A DNA stretch of 64,000 bases from Serratia bockelmannii (GCF_008011855.1 NZ_VOUX01000002.1:310001-374000), one strand, 5' to 3'. Shown: positions 1 through 8,321, counted from the stretch's first letter. Notes: generated by a model from the letters alone, not told the origin. Program-made: numbers and translations.

Positions 1-1
1 T

Positions 2-994
2 ACCCCGCCGGCGGCGCTGGGCATCACCATGCCGGATCTGCACCGCCTGGGCACCGAAGACGCGCCGATGATCATGGCCTCGCTGAAGGACGTGACCGTG
101 CATGCGGCGGCGGCGGTCAGCTCCTGGGGCTTCGTCATCAGCCCGGAACAGATCCTGCAGACCGCCACCGACATCGGCGAACCTTCGGTGCTGAACCGCG
201 CCGGCGGCGCGCCAACGCTGGCGGTGGGCATCGCCCACGTGTTCCACCAGATCATTCCGGGCGCCAACATGGGCTTCTGGTACCACTTCGGCATTCTGTT
301 CGAGGCGCTGTTCATCCTGACCGCGCTGGACGCCGGCACCCGCTCCGGCCGCTTTATGCTGCAGGATCTGCTGGGCAACTTCGTGCCGTTCCTGAAGAAA
401 ACCGACTCGCTGGTGGCCGGCATCGTCGGCACCGCCGGCTGCGTCGGGCTGTGGGGCTACCTGCTGTATCAGGGCGTGGTGGATCCGCTCGGCGGCGTGA
501 AGAGCCTGTGGCCGCTGTTCGGCATCTCCAACCAGATGCTGGCCGCCGTGGCGCTGGTGCTGGGCACCGTGGTGCTAATTAAGATGAAGCGCACCCAATA
601 CATCTGGGTGACCGTGCTGCCGGCGGTGTGGCTGCTGATCTGCACCACCTATGCGCTGGGCCTGAAGCTGTTCAGCGACAACCCGCAGCTGGAAGGCTTC
701 TTCTTCCTGGCCGGCGAGTACAAACGCAAAATAGCCGAGGGCGGCGCCGAGCTGAGCGCCCAGCAGATCGCCAACATGAACCACATCGTGATAAACAACT
801 ACACCAACGCCGGGCTGAGCATTCTGTTCCTGCTGGTGGTGTACAGCATCATCTTCTACGGGGTGAAAACCGCGATGGCGGCGCACAAAAACCCGAAACG
901 CACCGACCAGGAAACGCCTTACGTGCCGGTGCCGCAGGCCGCGCCCACCGACGGCGTAACTGAGGGGGAGGTCAAAGTTTCGACCCAGCATTGA
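2..994 (+). CDS. btsT: Pyruvate/H+ symporter BtsT, C-terminal part
   Basis: Inner-membrane carbon-starvation (CstA) family transporter; in E. coli BtsT takes up pyruvate under BtsSR control. The reading frame is open from the window edge, so the N-terminal half (the family is about 700 residues) lies outside; 330 residues remain. They hold several hydrophobic segments, the conserved stretch FWYHFGILFEALFILTALDA and a soluble charged tail. CstA and BtsT are paralogues. I chose BtsT because yjiX and yjiA follow in the same orientation, as in E. coli, whereas cstA is followed by ybdD. The identity of the family is clear, the choice of paralogue rests mainly on neighbours. Confidence 0.9.
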   Translation, partial: TPPAALGITMPDLHRLGTEDAPMIMASLKDVTVHAAAAVSSWGFVISPEQILQTATDIGEPSVLNRAGGAPTLAVGIAHVFHQIIPGANMGFWYHFGILFEALFILTALDAGTRSGRFMLQDLLGNFVPFLKKTDSLVAGIVGTAGCVGLWGYLLYQGVVDPLGGVKSLWPLFGISNQMLAAVALVLGTVVLIKMKRTQYIWVTVLPAVWLLICTTYALGLKLFSDNPQLEGFFFLAGEYKRKIAEGGAELSAQQIANMNHIVINNYTNAGLSILFLLVVYSIIFYGVKTAMAAHKNPKRTDQETPYVPVPQAAPTDGVTEGEVKVSTQH

Positions 995-1040
995 TGTGAT
1001 TTAACGGATACCCTGCATAATAAACGTTAAGTAGTACCCA

Positions 1041-1160
1041 AAGCCGCACGGCCTACGTATCGCAAGATGCCAGGCGTGCGGCGCGATGCAATCGAGATAC
1101 CCGGGGCGACCCGGAGGTGGGGCATCCCTGCGGGAACCCCATCCCCCGGCTTCCCCTAAT
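1041..1160. repeat. REP-like palindromic cluster between btsT and yjiX
   Basis: The 218-bp gap between btsT and yjiX holds a perfect 8-bp inverted repeat (GCCGCACG at 1043-1050, CGTGCGGC at 1075-1082) and then a GC-rich second hairpin (TGGGG near 1118, CCCCA near 1137). Such paired GC palindromes between co-oriented genes resemble REP/BIME elements, which trim or stabilise transcripts. Family assignment is by appearance only. Confidence 0.4.
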
Positions 1161-1212
1161 ATCAGGCTTAAGCAAGCGCTGTAGTGATGCAGGGTAAAGT
1201 TGGAGAAGGCTT

Positions 1213-1416
1213 ATGTTCGGAAATCTCGGCCAGGCGGGGAAATATCTTGGGCAGGCGGCGCGCATGTTGGTGGGCGTGCCTGACTACGATACCTACGTCC
1301 AGCACATGAAAGACAACCACCCGGACAAGCCGGTGATGACCTATAAAGAATTTTTCCGCGAGCGCCAGCAAGCGCGCTACGGCGGCGACGGCAAAGGCGG
1401 CATGCGCTGCTGTTAA
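1213..1416 (+). CDS. yjiX: YbdD/YjiX family small protein
   Basis: A 67-residue protein of the YbdD/YjiX family, small partners encoded next to CstA/BtsT transporters and proposed to assist them. The N-terminus ([20 protein letters not shown]) and the [15 protein letters not shown] segment are typical, and it ends in Cys-Cys. A ribosome site GGAGAAGG lies 7 bases before the ATG. It sits between btsT and yjiA as in E. coli. Full length; nothing unusual. Confidence 0.92.
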   Translation: MFGNLGQAGKYLGQAARMLVGVPDYDTYVQHMKDNHPDKPVMTYKEFFRERQQARYGGDGKGGMRCC

Positions 1417-1437
1417 CCCGCAGTCACAAGGACCCGT

Positions 1438-2400
1438 ATGAAACCCATTGCAGTCACCATCCTGACCGGCTTTTTGGGCGCCGGCAAAACCACCCTGCTG
1501 CGCCACATCCTGAACGCCGAACACGGCTATAAAATCGCGGTCATCGAGAACGAGTTCGGCGAAGTGCCGATCGACGACGCGCTGATCGGCGATCGCGCCA
1601 GCCGCATCACCACCCTGAGCAACGGCTGCATCTGCTGCAGCAAATCCAACGAGCTGGCGGACGCGCTGCTGGATCTGCTGGACGGCGTCGACAGCGGCCA
1701 GCTGGCGTTCGATCGGCTGATCATCGAATGCACCGGCATGGCCGATCCCGGCCCGATTACCCAGACCTTTTTCTCGCACGAGATCCTGTGCGAGCGCTTC
1801 CTGCTGGACGGCATCATCACCCTGGTGGACGCGGCGCACGCCGACCAACAGCTGAGCCAGTTCAGCATCGCCCAGGCGCAGGTGGGCTACGCCGACCGCC
1901 TCCTGCTGACCAAAACCGACGTGGCGCCGGACTGCGAGGCGCTGATCCAGCGGCTGCAGCGGATGAACGCCCGCGCGCCGGTGTACAAGGTGACGCACGG
2001 CGACATCGATCTGAGCGTGCTGTTCGACATCGAAGGCTTCACGCTGAACGACAAGCTGAACCTGACGCCAGCCGCCCCGCTGTTCCGCCGCATCCCGCAG
2101 CCGCAGAGCGACATCCGCTCGATCGTAGTGACGCTGGAGCGCCCGCTGCCGCTGATGCAAATCTCCGAAGTGATGGAAGGCCTGCTGCTGGAATACGCCG
2201 ACAACCTGCTGCGTTACAAAGGCATTTTGTCTATCGAAGGCGAGCCGCGCCGCCTGCTGTTCCAGGGCGTGCAGCGGCTGTACAACGCCGACTGGGATCG
2301 GGAATGGCTGCCTGAGGAAGAGCGCAAGAGTACGCTGGTGTTTATCGGCGTGGACCTGCCGGAGGAGGAGATTCGGGGAAGGATTGGGGGGTTGGGGTAA
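1438..2400 (+). CDS. yjiA: COG0523 GTPase YjiA, putative metallochaperone
   Basis: A G3E-family GTPase of the COG0523 group, thought to deliver zinc or cobalt to target proteins in the cytosol. The P-loop GFLGAGKT is at residues 11-18 and the metal-binding CxCC motif (CICC) at 64-67; the Switch II region ECTGMADPGP follows. The C-terminal CobW domain begins around residue 215. The length of 320 residues matches E. coli YjiA (about 318). AAGGA precedes the ATG at suitable distance, and only 21 bp separate it from yjiX, so the two are probably co-transcribed. GC content is that of the backbone. Confidence 0.92.
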   Translation: MKPIAVTILTGFLGAGKTTLLRHILNAEHGYKIAVIENEFGEVPIDDALIGDRASRITTLSNGCICCSKSNELADALLDLLDGVDSGQLAFDRLIIECTGMADPGPITQTFFSHEILCERFLLDGIITLVDAAHADQQLSQFSIAQAQVGYADRLLLTKTDVAPDCEALIQRLQRMNARAPVYKVTHGDIDLSVLFDIEGFTLNDKLNLTPAAPLFRRIPQPQSDIRSIVVTLERPLPLMQISEVMEGLLLEYADNLLRYKGILSIEGEPRRLLFQGVQRLYNADWDREWLPEEERKSTLVFIGVDLPEEEIRGRIGGLG

Positions 2401-2456
2401 GATAAACCATTCCCCAGGCCAACACGGCCCATATCCAGCAAACTCAAGGATGAACG

Positions 2457-2870
2457 ATGGCAAACAACGTGATGATAGTAGGATTAAAGGCGCTTAACCT
2501 GTGCGCGAGCGCCTATATCGTCATCAAACTGAGCACGGTGTTAGCCATCGGCATCATGTTTCTTATTGTCTCTTACGCCGGCGTAGAGGACGTTGGGCTA
2601 TCCAATCTCCTCGCCGGGGCGCTCATCATTCTGCCGCTGTTGGTCGGCCCCCTTATCGTCTGCGCCGTCGCCGCCTATCTCAACCTAAAGGCGCCCTATC
2701 GTAAAAAAGCGCTGTTCTTTAGCCTGCTGTTGGGCAGCCTCTCTGCGGTTGGCCTGCTGCTGCCCTACACGCGCGAGTTCGCGCTATCCACGGCAGCCGC
2801 CAGCGCCCTGGCATTGGGCAGCGCGCTGGGGATTTTTGCTTTATCGAGGAGGTGTGTTCAAGCGTTGTAG
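2457..2870 (+). CDS. Small four-helix inner-membrane protein, unknown function
   Basis: I do not recognise this 137-residue protein. It is almost entirely hydrophobic, with about four membrane segments near residues 8-40, 48-70, 82-102 and 108-130 and short charged loops (KAPYRKK around residue 79). AAGGA sits 6 bases before the ATG, so the start is good. It follows yjiA by 56 bp in the same direction and could be the last gene of that transcript, since a hairpin with a T-run follows. It is the last gene with backbone-like base composition before the AT-rich accessory patch. Confidence 0.65.
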   Translation: MANNVMIVGLKALNLCASAYIVIKLSTVLAIGIMFLIVSYAGVEDVGLSNLLAGALIILPLLVGPLIVCAVAAYLNLKAPYRKKALFFSLLLGSLSAVGLLLPYTREFALSTAAASALALGSALGIFALSRRCVQAL

Positions 2871-2971
2871 TGTCTGAGATGGTCGAGAAGGCGCTATTTA
2901 AGAATGGCTAGTTCAATTTCCAAGTAAAACCTCATCATATAACTCACGCAAATAGGGTATTTCTTGCAGTG

Positions 2972-3003
2972 AAGAAGACTGCATAACTACCGTCTTCTTT
3001 TTT
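2972..3003 (+). terminator. Rho-independent terminator after the small membrane protein
   Basis: Perfect 8-bp stem AAGAAGAC (2972-2979) / GTCTTCTT (2992-2999) ending in a run of T. It closes the rightward btsT-yjiA-side transcript and separates it from the leftward HNH gene. Confidence 0.75.
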
Positions 3004-3020
3004 GAACTGAAAGATTAGCG

Positions 3021-3821
3021 CTATACTTTCTGCCGCTCAATCATTTCTCTAAGCTCATCAATAGAAAGCGTTTTATCTTTTTTACGATGAATGATGCTAT
3101 GGCAGTTAGCGCAAACGGGCACCAGATCGGTTTGAGGATCTACTGTTTTCTTTCCGCCAAATTCCGAGACCGGCACCACGTGGTGGATATGGATAAACCC
3201 TTCAGCATAGTCCCCGTAAAAGGCCTCAAAGTTGAAACCACAAGCACAGCAAGTTGAACCGTGTAACTTCAGGGCTGCACGTCTTAACTTGGGATTACGC
3301 TCATATTTGGTGGTGAAATAACCAATCTTTGCCCCTTCTTGAGGAGTGTCCGCAGATTCTAGACTTTGGTTGTAATCCTCTTCTTCAATCACAGACTCAA
3401 TCACCGGGCCAAGTACCGCCTGTGCCACAATTGCCTGATAAATGTCCTTAGTGATTGGCCGCACGCCATCACGCCAATAGTTCGATTGGCGACTTGCCGG
3501 GATCACCTCGAAATAACCTGTGGCGGTCTTTGCCAACAGCGGTTTAGTGAAAGGCTGAAAATCCTCGACTATCGCGTATAATTCCCCATTCTGCGCATTT
3601 GGATCGGAATAAACATAGGCAATAGTAGCTACCGCAAAGTAATGCGGTTCATCCGTCATTCGTTCATCTCGGTAGAGCTTATCTCTCAACTTACCTTTGT
3701 AGTAAACCACTCGAGTACCAGGAGTAAGCATAGCGGTGTAACGCTTAGGGAAGTGATACTCCTCACCGGTCTTATCATCCCACTTTGACTCATCCATTTC
3801 TGCGATTACGGTAAACGGCAT
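3021..3821 (-). CDS. HNH endonuclease with N-terminal PUA/EVE-like domain (putative type IV restriction)
   Basis: A 266-residue protein with a C-terminal HNH nuclease domain at about 190-245. The zinc-knuckle cysteines are CCACGF and later CANCH, and the catalytic core reads HIHHVVPVSEF ... NCHSIIH, the McrA-like arrangement. The N-terminal 130 residues are beta-rich (GTRVVYYKG, HYFAVATIAYVYSD, LYAIVEDFQPF) and resemble PUA/EVE-type modified-base readers; that part is inference. I chose the ATG at 3821 because the 40 upstream residues are AT-rich and unlike the family. AT-rich composition and neighbours (WYL regulator) suggest acquired DNA, probably restriction of modified DNA. Confidence 0.75.
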   Translation of the reverse strand: MPFTVIAEMDESKWDDKTGEEYHFPKRYTAMLTPGTRVVYYKGKLRDKLYRDERMTDEPHYFAVATIAYVYSDPNAQNGELYAIVEDFQPFTKPLLAKTATGYFEVIPASRQSNYWRDGVRPITKDIYQAIVAQAVLGPVIESVIEEEDYNQSLESADTPQEGAKIGYFTTKYERNPKLRRAALKLHGSTCCACGFNFEAFYGDYAEGFIHIHHVVPVSEFGGKKTVDPQTDLVPVCANCHSIIHRKKDKTLSIDELREMIERQKV

Positions 3822-4051
3822 ACGGATATCCACATAAAAAGTAAACCATGTGAATATATCCAAATCCATTGATTTATTAAATATTTTAAGAGATGAAATA
3901 TTTTTCAGATTAAATATTAGAGAAACCGATAAAGATAACAACCAACATTATTAGCCGTGAAATAGTAATAGGCAGTTACAATGCGGTTGATTATTCAGCA
4001 AAAACTCTGAGGGTATTCAAAATATCAACCGCATTGGGTCTTAAAGGAAAT

Positions 4052-4972
4052 CTATTCCTCCATGGAAAAATCTCTGCCAGTAAGTTTGAAATAGCACCCC
4101 TGCAAGACCAAATCATGGCGATTTTTTAGTACCAACGGATGTAACAACGGATTTTCCCTATGTTCCCCGGTGAAATTTACCTGCAAACGCTCCAAAGCAT
4201 AATGAAGCAAAGGCATCCGCTGAGTAATCAACAAATGCCCATCTCTCATCGCATAATCACTGGCAATAATCGCGCGTTGAGCAGCATTCAGCTCTGGATT
4301 CGGTACGACAATGGCTGTCACAAAAGTGTTCCATTCACTATCTTTATCCCGCCCTCTGTCCGAGGCATCAAGCAACTCAGGAATACCGCGAAAACGGCTC
4401 ATGACGAAGTCCAAATAATTCCCTTTTTTCTCACAATAAGCTCGAACATGCCAACGAATCCCATCATAAACCAATGTGTGCGGAACAATGTTGCGGCCAC
4501 TTTGCTCCCCAGAGTTGAGGGAAACATAATCAACATCCACTCTCAATTGATAACGCGCCGCCTGCACCAATCCGCGTACCATTATTGGGTTAACATGACG
4601 AGTTGGGACGCTCAAGATTTCGATATGACCATATCGAAGATCCATTAATGGCAGAGTAGCTCCCTTATCAAAGCATTCATTCGTCTGCTGTTTTTCCTGA
4701 TGCAGCAGCATCAGGTATTCATCAACTTTCCCTTCACTGAACTTTGGTACAAATTGCGCGGTCGGCCTGAATCCCTTTAGCTTAGAATCATACTCTACGC
4801 CGTTCAGCGCATAATTATTTATATACCAATTGATATCTCGTGATGCCTGTTGGCGGCCTATATTAAAAGCAGTACAAAGGTGGTTAGTCGTCAACCGCCC
4901 CTCCCATTGCAACACGATCTCAAGCAAGCGAAAACGTAGAGTCTGATCCCAAGTTAGCCCAACCATAGCCAT
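4052..4972 (-). CDS. WYL-domain transcriptional regulator (CapW/BrxR-like)
   Basis: A 306-residue regulator. A winged helix-turn-helix occupies residues 5-70 (FNIGRQQASRDINWYI is the recognition region). A WYL domain spans about 125-200 (VDYVSLNSGEQSGRNIVPHTLVYDGIRWHVRAYCE, split by its WYL-like core) and a C-terminal cap follows. This order is that of CapW and BrxR, repressors of CBASS, BREX and other phage-defence operons. The ATG at 4972 is preferred: CGGAG lies 5 bases upstream. An in-frame ATG at 4993 has no such site. It is divergent from the zinc-ribbon gene at 5270, with a perfect inverted repeat between them, so it probably represses that promoter and its own. Confidence 0.8.
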   Translation of the reverse strand: MAMVGLTWDQTLRFRLLEIVLQWEGRLTTNHLCTAFNIGRQQASRDINWYINNYALNGVEYDSKLKGFRPTAQFVPKFSEGKVDEYLMLLHQEKQQTNECFDKGATLPLMDLRYGHIEILSVPTRHVNPIMVRGLVQAARYQLRVDVDYVSLNSGEQSGRNIVPHTLVYDGIRWHVRAYCEKKGNYLDFVMSRFRGIPELLDASDRGRDKDSEWNTFVTAIVVPNPELNAAQRAIIASDYAMRDGHLLITQRMPLLHYALERLQVNFTGEHRENPLLHPLVLKNRHDLVLQGCYFKLTGRDFSMEE

Positions 4973-5001
4973 ATATGCTCCGAAATGCGACATGTTCAAC
5001 T

Positions 5002-5042
5002 AACCAGTATCGGAATATCTTTCAACATCTAATATACTGGTT
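5002..5042. promoter_or_regulatory. Inverted repeat, candidate operator of the WYL regulator
   Basis: AACCAGTAT (5002-5010) and ATACTGGTT (5034-5042) form a perfect 9-bp inverted repeat with half-site centres 32 bp apart, about three helical turns. It lies 30 bp upstream of the regulator start and 228 bp upstream of the divergent gene. Position and symmetry suit autoregulation; binding is inferred. Confidence 0.55.
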
Positions 5043-5269
5043 CTATTCACAACATTCAGGTTAGAAAAAACAATGTGTTATATAACTTCAACAAAGAAAT
5101 CTCACTTTACCTTTATCGACTGGATTTTGGAATACCTTTGTAGAGACATAAAATTGCAACTTTGTGAAACTAAATCAAGACGAATCATGTTTATACAGTG
5201 ATAAACATCTACAAGCATGCGATGCGAAGAGAGAACAAAGTATAATCAACCTTCAAATTAGGATAATGC

Positions 5270-6181
5270 ATGAGAATCGAACGGGCTTATAGCATTGAAT
5301 TAGGAAAAGATATTACAGCAGAAGAGGCTGACAAATTATTCGCTGAAAAGATCGTAGCATCAAAGCATCTATTTAAATGCCCTGAAAAAAATTGCTTAGC
5401 TCAAGTCACATGTGCCAACCTGGACAGACCAAAACGACTGCGCAAACGCGATCCTTATTTTAAGTTTGTTTCCGAGCATAGCCCTGGTTGCCAACTTGAA
5501 GCCGAAACGGACGAAGACCTACGACGAGTAAAATCAGTCAGAGAAGACCCTGAAGCCCTTCCTTTTATACGAGATGATATTGTTGACATTGACTTGTCTC
5601 CACTAAATATGCGTTTTATTCGTGATATTCCCTCTTCAGGGGATGAAGAAGACATAACAAAGCGTCAACGAAAAATAGCGGGTGAGGAGCAAGAAGATAA
5701 TAACCAACGTCGTCACTCCAGAAAACGACTTTCTGGTTTGGTTAATTCGTTTATTGCAAAAGAGAATTTCTTCCTAAATACAGCTGAAGGTAAGCTCCAC
5801 TTAAGGGATTTCTTCATCAGTATTAATGACAGAAAAGACTTAAGCACATATATCGATGAGCCACGAATTTACTATGGTAAAGCGTGGATTAACCGTAAAG
5901 ATGACTACTACTTGGTCCGTTTCGATAATGAGATGAAAGCAGGAATGATAAAATATAAACCAACATTTTTTATCCCTTCTCGCCTTGTTGATAGCTCCGA
6001 ATACCGTAGAACCTCACGAGAGAAGCTGGATGAGCTTGCGATGGCCACGCCACCAAGACCTCTATATTTATTTATTTTTAGCGAGTTACCGCCCGTTAAA
6101 AGCAATGTTGGTGATTATATCAATTTCAAATTAGACGATTTAACCTATTTATATTACCTTCCATGGGGAAAGAAAAAATAA
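5270..6181 (+). CDS. Unknown protein with N-terminal CoiA-like zinc ribbon
   Basis: I do not recognise a full-length family for this 303-residue protein. Near the N-terminus Cys37, Cys42, Cys48, His70 and Cys74 are spaced as in the zinc-binding region of CoiA-like proteins (KCPEKNC ... EHSPGC), suggesting a metal-stabilised nucleic-acid or protein-binding module. The rest is charged and soluble, with a lysine/arginine-rich linker around 125-150 and a beta-rich second half (IYYGKAWINRKDDYYLVRF). There is no signal peptide or membrane segment. It is divergent from the WYL regulator, so it is the likely regulated gene. AT-rich, acquired. Defence role is inferred from context only. Confidence 0.6.
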   Translation: MRIERAYSIELGKDITAEEADKLFAEKIVASKHLFKCPEKNCLAQVTCANLDRPKRLRKRDPYFKFVSEHSPGCQLEAETDEDLRRVKSVREDPEALPFIRDDIVDIDLSPLNMRFIRDIPSSGDEEDITKRQRKIAGEEQEDNNQRRHSRKRLSGLVNSFIAKENFFLNTAEGKLHLRDFFISINDRKDLSTYIDEPRIYYGKAWINRKDDYYLVRFDNEMKAGMIKYKPTFFIPSRLVDSSEYRRTSREKLDELAMATPPRPLYLFIFSELPPVKSNVGDYINFKLDDLTYLYYLPWGKKK

Positions 6182-6266
6182 AACAAGAAAGCGTAAGCTC
6201 TCTTACTGGCACTTCCCTCATGAATAAAAAGATGCTGCACTTCAGGATCCTAGCTCGCATAATTTT

Positions 6267-6440
6267 TTATATACGGCCCAACTCCCCGTGCGAGCTCATC
6301 GCCGTGTACTGATTCTGCAGCCCAAAAACAGGTAGCACCACCACGCTCAGATAGAAAATAGTGTTACCAAACGCTGAACGCGCCAGGTTGACTTCGCCCG
6401 GCGTTAACGCCCGCGTGATCTCTTTCTGTTGTGGCTCCAT
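6267..6440 (-). pseudogene. Truncated N-terminus of a Vgr-related/peptidase-like T6SS protein
   Basis: 57 codons that match, by my recollection, the start of Vgr-related secreted proteins: ALTPGEVNLARSAFGNTI is their hallmark 'LTPGE-AR--FG' opening, followed by VFGLQNQYTAMSSHGEL. Full-length relatives run well beyond 150 residues; here the frame stops just after. A good ribosome site (AAGGAG) precedes the ATG at 6440, so the start is intact and the rest is lost. It is probably a leftover of a type VI secretion effector locus; the lipoprotein at 6716-7177 may be its stranded neighbour. Confidence 0.55.
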
Positions 6441-6610
6441 CCTGGAACTCCTTGTTCTGAAAGAGTTCAATGAAATGCAATTTTTTCATTTAATGTCAAT
6501 TATATATGCGTTATGAAAGCATCAGGACGATCTGGTTTTTACTAAAGTGAAAAGCGCATCACCCCGTGGCTGATAATTGAAATGAGCCATACAGGGCAAA
6601 TCCCTAACAC

Positions 6611-6630
6611 AAAAAACCACCTACCGGTGG
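6611..6630 (-). terminator. Terminator after the lipoprotein gene (copy 1 of a repeated terminator)
   Basis: Read leftward, CCACC-GGTA-GGTGG is followed by six T. It lies about 85 bp past the lipoprotein stop. The hairpin and the next 25 bp recur almost unchanged at 7510-7552, 900 bp away. Confidence 0.75.
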
Positions 6631-6715
6631 CTTCTTGTTCGCACTGTACTAACGCTGCCAGATGATGAGCTACCGCTCTCATCTTCACTGACGTAATCAC
6701 ACATTCAGCGTGTTT

Positions 6716-7177
6716 TTAAATATCGCGCCTGAAGTTGCAAGCGGTCTTATCTGTGCAAATCACCGACGGTAAGTATTTGTCCTCTCGCACCTTGGTTGGG
6801 ATAACCGCACACTGTTTGCTCAGTTCTAGCCTGCGTGTTGCCCTAACGGTCATCGACTTATCCTGGGGAATAACGAAATTAACTTCAATTTTTTCTGGCT
6901 TGTCTCCAAACCACAAGCCAATCGTACCTTTGGCCTGTACCATCTCCTCCCCTTTCTCATCAAAAACATAGTAACTGCCAGTGCCACTACGATTTTCTAG
7001 TATACGGATTGGACCGCTGGGATAATTATTGGCAATGGCATCATTCTCCCACAAGTCTCGTACACAATATGCCATTCCTGCTGTACCCGGTGTTCCCGAA
7101 AAAGTATCCACGACTTTATTCGTACTGCAGGCTGACAAAGCAAGAAAGGACATAAAAAATAGAGGTTTAATAGACAT
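6716..7177 (-). CDS. Small lipoprotein, unknown function
   Basis: A 153-residue protein with a clear lipoprotein signal: basic start, hydrophobic core and lipobox LSAC with Cys17, so it should be anchored in the outer or inner membrane facing the periplasm. The mature part has at least four cysteines (YCVRD, KQCAVI, ICTDK, ACNF) that could form disulphides. I do not recognise the family. It sits upstream of the Vgr-like remnant in the same direction, so a periplasmic immunity role is possible, as for the lipoproteins at 22.1-22.9 kb, but no sequence similarity to them is obvious. Confidence 0.65.
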   Translation of the reverse strand: MSIKPLFFMSFLALSACSTNKVVDTFSGTPGTAGMAYCVRDLWENDAIANNYPSGPIRILENRSGTGSYYVFDEKGEEMVQAKGTIGLWFGDKPEKIEVNFVIPQDKSMTVRATRRLELSKQCAVIPTKVREDKYLPSVICTDKTACNFRRDI

Positions 7178-7509
7178 TTAATCAAAGCATCCCTGGCTTT
7201 ATTTTGGAAGTGCTTATCATATCACTGATACACTTTATTGAGAATGAATATCAATATCACATGAATGATGCATCTCTACACGAATTTGCCAACTGATGCG
7301 CTAGATAAGCTATTTCATCAGATCGATTATGAGCCCTCTCACTGGGCAGCAATCATGCCAGTCGCATCAGCAAATCTCGGTCAAATCAGTCTCAATGGCA
7401 CTGAGCCAAGGCGTATCGCGATATATGAATGACCCCAAAACACACAACTCTACTTATGAGTTAGCAAGGAACAAAGGCAGGGGACTGTTCGCAACCAAAT
7501 TCCAGGCAC

Positions 7510-7530
7510 AAAAAAACCACCTTTCGGTGG
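7510..7530 (-). terminator. Displaced tRNA-style terminator beside the att remnant (copy 2)
   Basis: Leftward hairpin CCACC-GAAA-GGTGG followed by seven T. It lies directly downstream of the tRNA-Leu 3'-end remnant at 7553-7572, where the terminator of the uninterrupted leuX gene would be expected after island integration. Confidence 0.7.
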
Positions 7531-7552
7531 CTTCTTGTTCGCGCGGTACTTA

Positions 7553-7572
7553 ATGGTGCGAAGGCCGGACTC
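7553..7572 (-). other. attR-like remnant of the leuX 3' end
   Basis: The 20 bases here match the 3' end of the tRNA-Leu gene at 44132-44152 with a single missing C (ATGGTGC-GAAGGCCGGACTC). Orientation is the same as the tRNA. With the integrase next to the intact tRNA, this marks the far boundary of an island of about 36.6 kb. The lost base shows that the site has decayed, so precise excision may no longer work. Confidence 0.65.
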
Positions 7573-8321
7573 AAATCACCAATCAAGTTACTGAAAAATA
7601 TAATATTATTAAAAACAAATCAAGATTATGCCCCCTTTTGTGCCCCCAGTATAAATTTCGTGAAACGCTGGAAGATTATACTATTGCTCTGACAACAGCA
7701 TAAAATTCAACCATACAAAGAGCTCGGTTAGGTTCCGTGTCACGAACCCAAACCAAAAATTATTGTTACGCATAATTTACTGTCGCTATTTTCTGATCGC
7801 AGCTTTTATTTCTTGGACTCACAGCCACAAAAAAAAGATTTATAGAAAAACTGTTCACCCTATACACCATTTAAATTTATCCTTTTATTTCAATGAATTG
7901 ATTGATGTATAGCTACCTTCTCGGTGTACACCCCCTGTTCACCTACAGGGTGAACAGCCTGAACCGCAGGTACAAAAAAACCGGCCTGAGCCGGTTTGGG
8001 GAGCTTGTCGTTATGATATTGGCCGTTCAACAGCCTATAGGATGCCCTGGTGTTGCTGCATGTATTCGGGGCACTGCCACTATAGGCGGCGCGACGATTG
8101 AGCGTCCAATGGGTTCGGCAGATCGATTCACTCATCATCACACCGATCCGCACTTCGGCAACTAGGCTGTGCTTATCTGGGACAGGTAAGGCGATCAATT
8201 CCGGAAAAATTTGTGACCCCGACGTAGCCCCCGAACCAAGAGGGATTACGTGGCGCGTGTTAATTGATGAAATTTAACACAAGCAAGTCATATTAATTTT
8301 TAACATCTGCAATGCATTAAG
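7573..8321. other. Non-coding island edge with integrase-arm-like repeats
   Basis: I see no convincing gene in these 749 bases. At 7628-7648 two copies of GTGCCCCC-type sequence lie close together. Between 7850 and 7960 there are repeated GTTCACC/ACACC words, including the palindrome CTGTTCACC-TACAG-GGTGAACAG at about 7934-7956. Short repeats of this sort flank phage att sites as integrase arm-binding sites. Their sequence differs from the TTGTACCC-type words near the present integrase, so they may belong to a lost element. Confidence 0.4.
7974..7996 (-). terminator. Rho-independent terminator, leftward
   Basis: Read leftward, AACCGGC-TCAG-GCCGGTT is followed by seven T. It is the first strong terminator beyond the end of the leftward siderophore operon (8322), so it probably ends that transcript. 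Confidence 0.7.

Noticed and set aside
7329-7553. Small rightward frame before the att remnant
   Set aside because: It runs through the terminator hairpin and has low-complexity Ser/Gln-rich sequence without a ribosome site.
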